Counted from the stretch's first letter, positions 1 through 10,577 are shown. The stretch is DNA of 64,000 nt from Trifolium pratense (GCF_020283565.1 NC_060060.1:44814015-44878014), one strand, 5' to 3'. Translations and numbers: made by a program. Notes: generated from the sequence alone by a model not told the origin.

Positions 1-899
1 TCTATTTAAATTGTTAAGAGCATAAAAAAATAATTATCATCGTATATAACATCAAAAGAGACATCATAATCAATGATTAAACTGTGTAGAACAAAAATCA
101 TGGGGAAAAAAAGACAACGTAGAGGTATGAACCCAAGGAAATTACAATCAGATACAATAAAGGCTATCACTAATATATTGATAAACATTTGATATTTTAT
201 GAACATTAAAAATATATAACGATTATTAGGGTTTTAAAATTTTGAGGTCTGATCCCGCCGCACACCAGACACATGGTGCGGGTTGGCCTTGTACGCACAC
301 AAAGATGTTCTTGTAGACTTTAAAACATAGATCTTGTGTTGGGAGACTGCTACAAATGTTAAACCAGGAGAAGATGAAGAAAAACCTGATGTGAAGATGA
401 AGAAAAACCTGCTGCAAATAATTCTAAAGTGTGTGTATTACACTAAACTTTAGGTTCGATTCTTCCCTAGTAGTTTATGCAATGCAATTGGCTGGGTTAA
501 CCGACGAATCCCTGTATGATACTTTGGAAATTATGATATAAATTGCACACTAATATCAAGTATATCAATCAATGATGGTTTACCGAATAAAATTTCCTCA
601 ATGACTTTTGTGCACCAGAGAAATTAATAAATGACTTAGAAATATTTTAAATAGAATTTTGACTCATGAAACATGAATTTCGTTGCATGTATTTTCTTCC
701 TCCTAAGTGTCACTATATATGAAGGGAAGCAACCCAACCTATAAAGATATTCTGCGATGTTAATTTGAAACAATGCATATCATTCACTCTTGTTCACCAA
801 AAGTTCCTAGACTAATTAAACCAAAAGACAGTTTGTTTCAATCTAACTATTGCATCATTTCAAGATTTTGTGTCATTCTCACCTCTCACTAATTAACTT
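1..899. other. Intergenic, no gene seen
   Basis: AT-rich sequence with no open frame that resembles a known protein. The short open frames on the minus strand near 6-417 have no recognisable domain and look like chance. Confidence 0.5.
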
Positions 900-1121
900 G
901 GTGATATAAACACATGTGGCTAAAGGAGAAATGATTGTCGCTAACAAAATGTTACCCCGCTTTAAATAGGCGTGGCAAAAATCATATTTAACCGTGGCTA
1001 AATTTCGTGACGCCCGAATTAGCCACACTCAAAATTTACGTGGCAAACATAATTAGCCACGGTCAAATATCTATTTAGCTACGGTTTTGACCGTGGGTAA
1101 ACCGCGAGTTTTTTGTTGTGC
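900..1121. mobile_element. CACTA-type transposon end fragment
   Basis: Several short copies of a GCCACGGT-like motif occur in both orientations (about 960-1100), and the stretch ends in TTTTTTGTTGTG. Read from the other strand this is CACAACAAAAAAC, close to the CACTACAA... terminus of CACTA elements. Subterminal repeats of this kind are typical of CACTA ends. No partner end was identified, so this is probably a remnant. Confidence 0.45.
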
Positions 1122-1215
1122 CAATATACACTAAGTCAACAATAGTATCAACCACATGATAAATTACTACACATTAGTGTATTTTTTTATAATTAACGGT
1201 AAATATAATATTATA

Positions 1216-1573
1216 CTCCCTCCGTTTCAAATTACTTGTCGTTTTAGAAAAAGAAATAAGAAATTAAGAAAGTGTGTTTTTGCACCTTATCTTCCTATTA
1301 TATCTTTATTTTAATTCACCAATAATTTTTTTTTTTGCACACACTTTCTCTTTACAATAAATTTAATATATTATGTATCAAAAAAAAATTTAAAAAAAAC
1401 TTTAGTTTTAAAAATATATATTAAATCTTTTACGTTTTCAACAACTAATCCTAAATATTTGAAATTTACATGAGGGTATAATAGACAAAATATAACCTTA
1501 AATTATCAAAACGACAAGTAATTTGAAACAAATTTTTTCTTTCTAAAATGACAAGTATTTGAAACAGAGAGAG
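1216..1573. mobile_element. Stowaway-like MITE
   Basis: It starts CTCCCTCCGTTTCAAATTAC and ends with the inverse (GTATTTGAAACAGAGAGAG). TA flanks both ends, as expected for a Stowaway (Tc1/mariner-derived) target duplication. The length of about 358 bp and AT-rich interior fit. Confidence 0.8.
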
Positions 1574-1708
1574 TATATACGAAAAACTCAATAGATAGTT
1601 CAAAATACAATGGGTACTAGAAGTATACACCAAACCTATGACCTCACCAAAACTACTTTTTGATCGAACAATTGCATTTCATATCAAGGAAAAATGGAAC
1701 AAATGTCT

Positions 1709-1812
1709 AAGCTAAACAGTCGTAGGTCTCCTTTGGCAAGTTTGTAGCTCTAAATCAAATGAAATATCGCTATCACGTGCCAAGAGAGACATGCCCTATA
1801 ACTGATTTGCTT
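1709..1812 (-). ncRNA. MIR399: Degenerate MIR399 hairpin
   Basis: On the minus strand 1738-1718 reads TGCCAAAGGAGACCTACGAC: the first 12 nt match miR399 and the 3' part has diverged. The star arm, 1796-1776, is a good miR399* (GGGCATGTCTCTCTTGGCAC). The outer stem AAGCTAAACAGT / ACTGATTTGCTT still pairs. The stretch is a clear paralogue of the hairpin at 5877-6016. Upstream on its strand, a CACTA end lies 19 bp away at 1831, so no TATA or P1BS is in reach. It is probably a dead copy; a diverged but functional miRNA is possible. Confidence 0.7.
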
Positions 1813-2104
1813 ACTAATATATATATATATCACTACAAGAAAATACAGGATTTGCTACCAGAATTTTGCTACAAACTGGATTTCTAGTTAATCCCAATTA
1901 AAAATGCCTCTGTTTAACCTATTCACCTAAAAGACTTCTATTAACTCATTTTTTCTTTATTTCTTTTATTGTTCCATGATTCCATCACTTATTACTTTAT
2001 TTTTCTATTATTGATTATTTTATTTTTCTTACTCCATTACTTATAACTTAAAAGTTATAACTACATTTAACAAATTAAAATTTTATTTTTAATAACTCAA
2101 AATC

Positions 2105-2445
2105 GCACTCTCCTTCATCTCTCAAAATCACGTTCTCTCCAAAATCGCTTATCTCCAAAATCGCTTTTTTCCAGAATTGGCTTCGATCTCTCCATAATTG
2201 CTTCTCGATTCAGAATCGCAGAATTTCAGAATCGCTTCTCGATCCATAATCGCAACTCGATCTCACACCAGAATCACTTCGTCGGAATCGCTTCGTCACT
2301 TCGTCAGAATCACTTCGTCGGAATCGTTTCCTCGATCTCACATCATCCTTGCTTCGTCAGAATCGCTTCCTCACATCATCTCAAAATCACATTCTAATTC
2401 ACTCAGAATCACTTGCTTTATCTGAATCGCTTCCTCAAAACCTAG
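2105..2445 (+). repeat. Degenerate ATCGCTTC/ATCACTTCGTC tandem array
   Basis: About twenty imperfect repeats built on AATCGCTTC, AATCACTTCGTC and CTCGATCTC. The open frames here (2198-2618) are serine-rich translations of the repeat and are not considered a gene. Confidence 0.6.
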
Positions 2446-3067
2446 AGACTATTAAGTTACTTCTCACTCCTATTTTCTCTGTTCTAGTAATCGATTTCTT
2501 CTACTTTTTTCTCTTTTGTGATTTATCAACTCAATTTCTTGTTTTGAATTTTGATTTTGATTTTGATTTGATGCTTGTGTGTGTAAGTAAATGGAATGTG
2601 ATATATATTATGAGATAAAAAGTTTAGAATGATACATTGTGATCTGATGCTTGTATGTGCATAGATGTATATTGAGTAGTAATAATGTCATTGATGATGA
2701 TCAAAGATGCTTGTATGTGCGTAGGTGTAGATTGAATAATATTGTTAACCTTATAGTAGTATTAGTAATGTTTTGGTATTTGGTTGAAAATTTAAATCTA
2801 TTTTGTTTGGGAAAAAGGAATATAAAATAGTTTAGGTGTTATTTGTAATACATTTAGTTAAGAGTGAGTCTCACATGATTGTGTAGTGTTGTAGAGTACT
2901 AATCTATGAAGCATTGACACTTACTAACATACATGTAAACACCGATAATAGTTTAAGAAAATCGAAGTGATTGAAATAACCACTTCTGTCTGTATCTTGT
3001 TGCATGTTGGTGCTAAATAGTTGCTAATACTTGTCCATGCGGCATTCTGAATTTATTCTCGTTTTCA

Positions 3068-3096
3068 GGACGAACTGGAAGCAGAACTTAAAGAAT
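3068..3096 (+). pseudogene. Short exon fragment, SNF7/VPS32-like
   Basis: After an acceptor-like TTTTCAG the frame reads DELEAELKE, which resembles the acidic DELEAELEE segment near the C-terminus of ESCRT-III SNF7/VPS32 proteins. Only nine residues match, so the assignment is tentative. It directly precedes the peptidase fragment. Confidence 0.3.
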
Positions 3097-3103
3097 AAGG
3101 CAT

Positions 3104-3275
3104 GACATATCAACACCACAATCGTGCAGGTAAATCACTTTTTGCTGCATCATATTCCTTCACAATTCAATGTCGTATGATCTTCATTCTTTACTTTATA
3201 GGGAAGATACGATGTTTGCTGTCCTATGATGTTAGCCTGGGATCTTCATAAAGCTTGGCCAGAGGCAGATTTTTG
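3104..3275 (+). pseudogene. Proline iminopeptidase gene fragment (two exon parts)
   Basis: The frame HINTTIVQ ends at a donor (CAG|gtaaat). After an 80-bp GT-AG intron, acceptor ...ttatag, it continues GRYDVCCPMMLAWDLHKAWP then EADF. This matches my recollection of the C-terminal region of plant proline iminopeptidases (alpha/beta hydrolases that release N-terminal proline), around the conserved GRYDVCCPMM. Upstream and downstream exons are absent and no complete frame exists. Because the intron is retained, the piece came from genomic DNA and not from an mRNA copy. It lies inside the CACTA-ended block. Confidence 0.65.
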
Positions 3276-3947
3276 GGTAAGAGAGTGTTGCTTTTGGTCA
3301 TTGGTCTCGCTGATATTCACAATATTGTTCTGCATGCTATGATAATTATCTATGAAGTTTCTTGATAGAGATTTTAATGTCCCATTTTATAGTGAAACAT
3401 ATCTTTTAATTATAAATTTCAAATAATGATTTTGTTGTTTACTTATATATCTTCTTATCAAGAAGAATGTTTCCACTTTATCTTGTGCAAAACTTGGTCA
3501 AGTTACTGAATCATATTATGACACTTGGTTAAATGTGTTGATACCAAGTATGTAAAATGAAAAGTATGTTCTCTATATCATATTGAGTTAAATGCTCATA
3601 GCAATACCAAATATATATGTTAAATGTTGCTAAGTTTTGTCATTGAGAGTTTCACATTATCTTAGGTGTTGTTGGGAATGAATAGATATTATTAATGCTT
3701 TAATTTAATTAGTTAACATTATTGATTTGTTTATATGTATGGTTCAGACATTTATCTGTTTCTATTTTTACAAACTGCTTTATTTCGATATATTCTAAAC
3801 TGTTTCTAATATTAACTACAAATAATAATCAATGCTTAAGTATTCTCTGATGGACTTTTGAAGGTAGAGCTTATCTCACTAGTTTTCAATCTAGACTTTC
3901 AGAATTTGCCTCTTGTTTCATTATGTATCCATTATGGTGTTTTTAGG

Positions 3948-3999
3948 TACTTGTCTGCACAATAACTCTGGCATGGGGTGTCAATCTACCTGCTCACAG
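3948..3999 (+). pseudogene. BRR2-like DExH helicase exon fragment
   Basis: The frame reads VLVCTITLAWGVNLPAHR. This corresponds to the conserved VL(V/S)xTATLAWGVNLPAH motif of BRR2/Ski2-type RNA helicases (for example the U5 snRNP 200-kDa helicase). It follows an acceptor-like TTTTTAG, and no flanking helicase sequence remains. Confidence 0.6.
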
Positions 4000-5626
4000 G
4001 TACATTGCTACATGCACGGTGTTGTGAAAGTGTGAAGTCCACAGTATTACACAACATGCCTGCACGGTGTTGCTACATGCCTTGCTAGATGACTGCTTTC
4101 ATTTTTTTATTCCAATTCAGACCAGGTATGAAAGTGATTCCTTATCTTGTCTGATGTTTTGGTTTTCTCTGGTATAGCGTACTGTTTTTCATAAGGTTGC
4201 AGTTTTGGTGGGTATGGTTTCATTTTAATATATAGTTTCATGAAATAAAACACTATATAAGCTACAGGCATACCTATTAGTCTTATAGGTTCATTTGTTC
4301 ACTGATTCACATAATCTCTGTAAAAATTAGTCAGTTTTAGTAGTGATGTTCATTAAATGATTCAAGGTTGCTGGGGAAAGGTTTATAAGTTGAAGTTAAT
4401 AAGTTTTTAATACCAATCAGATTTAGTTAATAAGTCCTGTAAATATTTCTTTACCACCCATCATAAGTATTGTTTGTGCTATTTTGTGCATGCAGATTAG
4501 CCCTGATGCAAGAAAAGGTACTAATTATGGTGGTTGTCAAATTACTCGTGCTAACTTATTGATTAGTGACATGTTCTGGTAATGCTTTTAACATCTTGCA
4601 AAACTATATTTAATGACCTTTAAGAACACCCAAATCGTTTGATGGACCATTAGGGTATTGGTGTAGTTATCTTTCCAATATTATTTCTGTTTGGTCCATC
4701 ATCATTTATGTGTTTGTCTTAGTCAACTTGAATGTGTTTTATGTGAATAGTTCTTTACAAACTACCCTAATTAGATTTGATTAGAAAGGCTTCTTAGCTC
4801 ATCATTATTCTTTAATTCTAATGAATTAAAGTTGGAAAAAAAAACTAAGCCACAAACTTAGTATTGCACTTGGAAAAAAAATATTGATTGAATGTGTCTT
4901 ATTCATCATTATTCTATATAGTGTTGTCTGGATCAATAATTTCACTAACTTAGCTCATGGGAATCGACTAATCTGTTGCTCATGGGAATTTTCAGTGCAT
5001 TTATAGTTTTATCAAGAACACATTAAGAAATTTTCTCTGAATTTGTTTTGTAGTTGATGAAGAGTGATCAGTCTCGGCTTTCCGTTGAAGCACATGGATT
5101 TGTTTTGGGTAAATTGAACTTTTCTTTTTACTGAGTTCTGAATTCTTGATAACTCGAGGCATTAAATAGATCAATATATTTACTTTTCTAATCAATTTCA
5201 TGTTCAAATTATGCATTACATTAGTTCTGTTCATATGTTTATTAACACTAATCAATTTCAATTCTACATGTTTATGGTTTTAATATTAAAATGTATACTT
5301 TATATTGAATTTAAAGTATCATCAATATCATTAAATATAACATGCATATTTGTTTCATTTGCCAGTAATAAGATGTAATGAGAGTATATGATGCACATTT
5401 AACTTAGCTTTTTTGATGGATGATAATTAATTAACAATTAGCTTGGTTTTAGGAATGGATTCATAGTAATTAGCCTTTTATAATTATAAATTTTTTCTAA
5501 AATGCTTGAATTTGGCTGCGAAATCGCTAGGAAACATAACCTTTTCAACAATATTTAACTATGTATTAATTGGGAATTAGCTATGATTTCCTATATATTA
5601 ATTGCAAATTAGCAGATTTCCTATAG

Positions 5627-5812
5627 GGTCTTGCTAACTAGTGCCCCCGGGGCACTAGTTAAGGAGCTAAAAAAAGAAATAAAGGAAAAGTTATGCATTG
5701 AAACAATCAAAATTTAGACTTTTCATGTGTTGACTACACAATACTCAAGAAAAACCTTCTAAATTTAAATTCTTAACCAATGCTCCTGGGGCACTATTTA
5801 GCATTTGCCATA
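5627..5812. mobile_element. Small MITE, GGTCTTGCTAACTAGTGCCCC family
   Basis: It begins GGGTCTTGCTAACTAGTGCC and ends with a related inverted sequence (CTGGGGCACTATTTAGCATT). It abuts the truncated right end of the CACTA-ended block. A similar GCGGCACTGTTTAGCATTTT tail occurs near 18108, and a related start (GGGTCTTGTTAACATGTGC) at about 57530. Confidence 0.5.
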
Positions 5813-5876
5813 TATATATATATATATATATGTCTAGCTAGATTGTCAAGTAATCTATGTACGAAAACGAGATAAG

Positions 5877-6016
5877 TCTAAGCTAAACATTCATAGGGCA
5901 GCTCTCCTTTGGCAAGTCAATGAATAAGATATGTACATTTTTATTGCACCAAGTCAAATGCAATATCACAATCACCTGCTAAAAGAGACATGCCCTATGA
6001 CTGATTTGCTTACTAA
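5877..6016 (-). ncRNA. MIR399: MIR399 precursor (minus strand)
   Basis: The 21-nt mature sequence lies on the 3' arm at 5914-5894 and begins TGCCAAAGGAGAGCTGCCC. This is the miR399 consensus with a 3'-terminal A. The star arm, 5995-5975, reads GGGCATGTCTCTTTTAGCAG. The arms fold into a hairpin with a loop of roughly 60 nt. miR399 is induced by phosphate starvation and guides cleavage of PHO2/UBC24 mRNA, which raises phosphate uptake and transport. A TATA box (6084-6092) and a P1BS element (6129-6136) lie upstream on the same strand, at spacing suited to a phosphate-responsive miRNA gene. It is paralogous to the degenerate copy at 1709-1812. Confidence 0.88.
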
Positions 6017-6083
6017 AATGTAATAATACTCTAACTATTGTGTGTAGCTAGATTGCCAAGTAGTGAACGACCCTCCCAACAAG

Positions 6084-6136
6084 TTATATATAGTCTAGCT
6101 TAGCTAACACATGATGGTTTTATGCTTTGGATATCC
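6084..6136 (-). promoter_or_regulatory. P1BS + TATA promoter of MIR399
   Basis: GGATATCC at 6129-6136 is a palindromic match to P1BS (GNATATNC), the binding site of PHR1-type MYB-CC phosphate-starvation regulators. A minus-strand TATA box, CTATATATAAC, lies about 40 bp downstream (6084-6094), and the hairpin begins about 70 bp further on. Confidence 0.75.
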
Positions 6137-7636
6137 TTTTCCTGAAAGCTACTAGTTCCTCTTTTTGTCTTCTGAAAAATGGCATTATGCTTGAAGGTCC
6201 TAAATATCCTATAATCTTTACATTTTTTTTCCCATTAATGTAAGATTCTATTCTTTCTTTATCATGATGTTGTTGACTGTTGAGTGACCATATCCAAGGT
6301 CATTAGGTTAGTCAACAGTCAACACCATATATTGCATGTCATTTGTTTTGTTGCAGTTTTGATTTAAATTATACTCTATTGATCCGATGAAAAATAGCTT
6401 ACTCCATAAGATAAGTTTGGCATGCACTTTATATCAGGTGACATGGCATTTTTCTTTAGGCAAAATATCATATAATTTAGCCTTAAATATATAGCATATA
6501 TTTTAAATCAAATAATTGTTTAGATTTTCTCTATATTTATGGACAATACAAGAGGTAAATTAGAAAAAACCTATGTAAAAATAATTTAGTTAATAAAAGT
6601 CCAGAATTAGAAAGTACAGGAGACACAAGGATAATATGTTTAAAGTTGAGAATGGCATATAAAATAATTTTCATTTTTTGGAATTTTTTATGATATTCTA
6701 AACATGTTTGCAAATCTAAACTTGTGCCGCTTCCATCCCAATCCAAACTCTTTCTCTTACAATATAATGTAACCTCAAAAGGTAGTGGTGTGATGAGCTA
6801 CTACGCACCACTTGGGGTCACACCGTGCCGGATCTTCTACTGGTGTTAAACCCCTTTGGCATGGGGCTCGGCTGTTTTAGATGCCGCCGCCGCCCTTGCC
6901 TTTTGGGTGACGTCGCTGCCCTGCTCGTTGTGGAGGTTGTCATTACCTTGTAGTGTCGCTGGAATTCTTTTTTATTTGGGTTGCTAGACTTCTGAAGGTG
7001 CTCTTTCACCGGGGTGCATGTGGTTTTAGATTCATCTCGTTCATGCACTTGTTTGTTGGTTCGATATGTTGGGCTTTTGTGTTTTCGCTCCGTGAAGCGC
7101 TGTTCTTTCACGGATTTAATAGACCAGTTCATGCTCTCGATTTTTAGATCTCTGATTGTTTTTAGGTCATTTGTTGAAATCTTCCCGTTTCAAGGGTTTG
7201 GGTTCCGCATCAGTGTCAATTTTTTGTTGGTATTAGTCCTTGTGATTGGCCAATCTAAACTTGTGCCGCTTCCCGTTTCAAGGGTTTGGGTTCCGCATCT
7301 ATGTTGAGGATCGGTCCATTCACCAGACTGTAGACCCTTGATTAATATGTGTTAGTATTAACTGGAGTTAGATTTTATGTCCCCTAATTTTTGTTCTTTT
7401 ATAATTTTGCTTTCTACTAGTGAAAAAAGCTTTGGGCAGAGGGCCAAGCCACTGGAGTTAGATATGAAAAAATATACCTTGATTTTATTCACAACTATTT
7501 TTTCTACTTTTATAAAGTATACAAGAATTTGTGATATTAGAAATCAGCAAAAAAGCATTTTGACCCTTGGCTATTAGGAATCAGCAATTCATGAGCATAT
7601 AATAAAAGTGATTGCTGTAGAAAAACAACTGGTTTT
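6137..7636. other. Intergenic with low-copy repeats, no gene seen
   Basis: A GC-richer patch (6790-7310) has two direct repeats: CCGTTTCAAGGGTTTGGGTT at about 7186 and 7272, and AATCTAAACTTGTGCCGCTT at about 6713 and 7252. The open frames here on both strands have no recognised domain. The patch may be a retroelement remnant. Confidence 0.4.
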
Positions 7637-7710
7637 GGATATCCATGGCATAACCCTCAAGAATATGCCAATGTTTCTCATAGGTTTATTCCATCTTCTT
7701 TGCTATAAAA
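7637..7710 (+). promoter_or_regulatory. P1BS + TATA promoter of MIR399
   Basis: A P1BS element GGATATCC (7637-7644) precedes a TATA box CTATAAAA (7703-7710). The hairpin starts about 80 bp after the TATA box. The arrangement repeats that of the minus-strand gene at 5877-6016, which supports independent phosphate-responsive control. Confidence 0.75.
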
Positions 7711-7787
7711 TTCTTCTGAAGTGTCACACACAAACCAGTGGCAATTCAAGGCACAAACACTCATTGAAGTCGAAAAATCCAACAATA

Positions 7788-7910
7788 AGCAAATCTGCAA
7801 TAGGGCATCTCTCTCCTGGCAAGCAGACATATTTTGAACTACCTATAGAGCTCATCATTGGAAATAACTTGCCAAAGGAGAGTTGCCCTGTCGCGGCTTT
7901 AGCTTAATTC
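7788..7910 (+). ncRNA. MIR399: MIR399 precursor (plus strand)
   Basis: The mature 21-mer at 7870-7890 begins TGCCAAAGGAGAGTTGCCC and ends TG. It appears identical to the miR399 b/c-type sequence known from Arabidopsis. The star arm at 7803-7823 reads GGGCATCTCTCTCCTGGCAA. Flanking AAGCAAATCTGCAA / CGGCTTTAGCTT extend the stem. The expected target is PHO2/UBC24 mRNA. A 99-codon open frame (7608-7907) runs across promoter and hairpin, but it starts upstream of the inferred TATA box and is taken as fortuitous. Confidence 0.92.
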
Positions 7911-8282
7911 CAAACAAAGATTGCAAAGAAAAGTTCATTCAAAATTGAAGGATGCATGCATGTGATTGAGCTTAAGGGAAGTTCTGATTTATTTCATTTC
8001 TCTATTCTGTCATACAAGTGAAATATTTTAATATTTTATATATTAAAAATTAAGAATATGCTCAAGAAAGTCACTTTTTTGTTGGGGGAGTCTGACGAGC
8101 TAGAGACTAACAACGAGTCAATGCTCCTCTAAGACTGCAAGAGTCAAGAGAGGTAGAAAGCTACATCACTATATATAAAACCTTAAGCCATTGTTGGATT
8201 TTCTAACTTGATATTGCTAGAGCATGTTTGAACTCGGACCCCTAAGTTAACCTACCCCGCCCTGCTTTTGAATGCGCTTAAA
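7911..8282. other. Intergenic, no gene seen
   Basis: AT-rich sequence downstream of the plus-strand MIR399; it probably contains the primary transcript's 3' end. No protein-like frame or repeat was recognised. Confidence 0.4.
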
Positions 8283-8665
8283 CACTACAAAATTTTCTGT
8301 CACCCAAATTAACCTACAGGCCAAATTTACCACTGGCATTGAGCCCACGGAAAAATTTCCGGTGGCTTCGGTCATTTCCGGCAGCTTTAGTGGCGGTTTT
8401 AAACCAAAAAGATGCGGAAAAAAAAAATTAAACTGAGGAATTAGCAGAAGTTTTAAGCCATCGCAAAATATAGGAGGAAAAAAATTTCATAGGGAGGAAT
8501 TTGCGGCGTCTTCAAGGCCGCCACAAAGTTTAGGCACCATTTTTTTAAAATAGCCACCCCAAGTAATTGGCGGGAAAAATATTTCAAACGTAGGAATTTG
8601 CGCCGGTCCAAAATCGCCAATAATGTTTAGGCACTGGTTTATTTTCAAAAAAAAATGTAAACTAC
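8283..8665 (+). mobile_element. CACTA-type transposon left end
   Basis: It starts CACTACAAAATTTTCTGTCACC. Then come repeated subterminal units in which a phrase like GGAATTTGCGGCG...GGCCGCCACAAAGTTTAGGCAC recurs three times with variation (about 8440-8640). The only candidate right end is a poor TTTTTCTTGTAGTA near 9173-9186. Confidence 0.5.
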
Positions 8666-9494
8666 AATTTATCCACCTACTCTATATATATATATATCCT
8701 TCATTCCATCTCATTTCTTTAAGTATTCTTCTCTCTATAATCATTCTCTCCCCTTGACATTACACACTTTATTTAACTCACCGTAAGATTATAGCACCAG
8801 ATAATCACTTGATACTAATTATCCTCTCATTATTTGGTTGAACCAATTATCCCTAGTTGTTATTTGCTAAGATACTAATTATCACACCAGATAACTCATT
8901 TTATTTAACTCACTGTAAGTTATGATCAAGCATATACCTTTCTTCCTTAATTTTTTGGATTAATGAGTTTTGTCACCGATATTTAATCTTCTTTGGTTCA
9001 TTAATCTCACTGATCTTATTACTATCGAGTCTTTTATCAACCTCTTTTGAGTTGCAAAAGCCCCTAAACTACACCCATACCGACAATAGGCACATCATTG
9101 TTTTGGGTTTCACACCCCACCTTACGATTGCCATTTTATTTGATAGAGGAATCACTGGTCTGAGCCAATGAGTTTTTCTTGTAGTATGTTGTGTATTGGT
9201 TAAGGTTTTTTTCTTACTTGGAAGACACAAGTTTAACTTTTGTTTCTGGCAGAGAGAAAGAGGGTGACTGAATGACAATAAATTTTACATGAACTTCATT
9301 GGACGTTGAATATTCATATAATTTATATATAAAAAAACATATTTACGTGTTTTTGAAGTTATTGCTTTGTTCTTGTCCGTCTTGATTTATTTTTAACCCA
9401 TTTATTTCGTAGTTATTGGAGAACATTGATTTTCATTTAATGATGCTTGTCTATTTGGTCAAATGTCTAACGTCCACTCGATTTCCTAATATCA
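8666..9494. other. Intergenic, no gene seen
   Basis: AT-rich, with two copies of a phrase around CACCAGATAA.../ACTCAC(C/T)GTAAG near 8778-8925. The frame 9069-9278 (minus) has no known domain. Confidence 0.35.
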
Positions 9495-10577
9495 GTGCAA
9501 AATTTAATTATGTGTGATTATTAATCTCAAACATAACCGCAAATACTGAATTTAATGGTCTCATATAGGTAGGTTATAGTATCTCTTTGATTCTGTAGTC
9601 TTAGATGTGTCACGGTATCCACTTCGATCCTAGTTACTAACAAAATATGTGCGCTTTCATATATGCTAGTGTATAAATAAATAAATAAATAAATAGAGAT
9701 AGTAACAACTAATAAATGAATAGTAATTGTAAATAGTCTTGGAATATAACTAAATTACATGTCTCAAGCAGTCCTATGAGAGTTCATCTACTTGACCTAA
9801 CCCTGATGGGTTTAGCTACTAAAGACCATACAAGAACAAAAAAAAAAGAATAAGCATAAAGAAAAACCTTATGCCTTGAGAGCTCCTGAGCCCTCCTCGC
9901 TCCTCCTCCTTTGATCCTTAGAAGCTTATAGCTCTCTAAACTTTTGAATAAATAATTGTGCAGGAGGAAAGCTCTATTTATAGTGTTTTGAACTTGGGCT
10001 TCACGCACCATTGTGGCGAGATGAGTCCCTTTTCTTGCTTAAAAAGCACGCAAACTTGGTGGCTAAGTTTTCTCTTCATCGTGGCCACGATGTATGCCAA
10101 CATAGCCACGATAGAATTTAGAATTAGATTTTTTCTTCAACACGAAAGTTGTAGCTCTTTGTTTTAGCTTTCCAACTCATGGTCACGGGGCTCGATCCGA
10201 TACTCGTAGCTCCAGTTATGGTATTTTTGGCACGATGTGGTATTTCTTCATTTTTCCATCTTGTGCATCGTACCTGTCGTGCCCACGGTGTTTCACAGAT
10301 TTCTCATCGTAACCACGATACGATCCATCGTGCTACGATGGATGATTTGTTATAATCTTTTAACCGTCTTCTCATCGTGCTACGATGGTCATCAATCGTG
10401 GTGCGATGAATTCTTCAATTTCTTCCTTTTTTTGCCCTTTTTTATGTATTTTCCACTTTTATTGATTCTTGGTCAAATAACTTCGTAACTTTATGTATTT
10501 TCTTGCTTTTGATCTGCAATTGCTACTAAAACTACTCTAAAATAGTACTAAAAACATCATATAATCGACTATCATCA
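9495..10577 (-). mobile_element. Truncated LTR, same family as the solo LTR at 61801
   Basis: On the minus strand it begins TGATGATAGTCGATTATATG, matching the start of the 61801-63192 LTR (TGATTACAGTCAATTATATG). It shares the CTATAAATAGAGC core promoter, the clusters of ATCGTGG/CCACGAT motifs, and a downstream phrase ATGAGACCATTAAATTCAGTAT. Similarity ends near 9495, where the LTR's 3' part is missing. No internal retrotransposon coding sequence is adjacent. Confidence 0.65.

Larger units (their letters stand above)
1831..5626. mobile_element. CACTA-ended element carrying host gene fragments (Pack-type)
   Basis: The left end is CACTACAAGAAAATACAGG followed by GATTTGCTACC. At the right, 5545-5626 has inverted subterminal similarity: on the minus strand it reads TATAGGAAATCTGCTAATTT...AGCTAATTCCCAATTAA, against AGTTAATCCCAATTAA near 1888-1903. 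The right terminal CACTA itself is missing, apparently where another MITE begins. No transposase was found. Inside are a TC-rich stretch with many AATCGCTTC-like repeats (2150-2440) and short exon-like pieces of host genes at 3068-3096, 3104-3275 and 3948-3999. The boundaries are inferred. Confidence 0.5.

Noticed and set aside
2198..2618. Serine-rich open frames
   Set aside because: They translate the AATCGCTTC-type repeat array in overlapping frames and match no protein.
6818..7307. Open frames on both strands in the GC-richer patch
   Set aside because: No domain, overlapping frames, and internal direct repeats point to a repeat remnant.
7608..7907. 99-codon plus-strand open frame covering the MIR399 hairpin
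   Set aside because: It begins upstream of the inferred P1BS/TATA promoter and the sequence is explained by the miRNA hairpin. A miRNA-encoded peptide cannot be excluded but nothing supports it.
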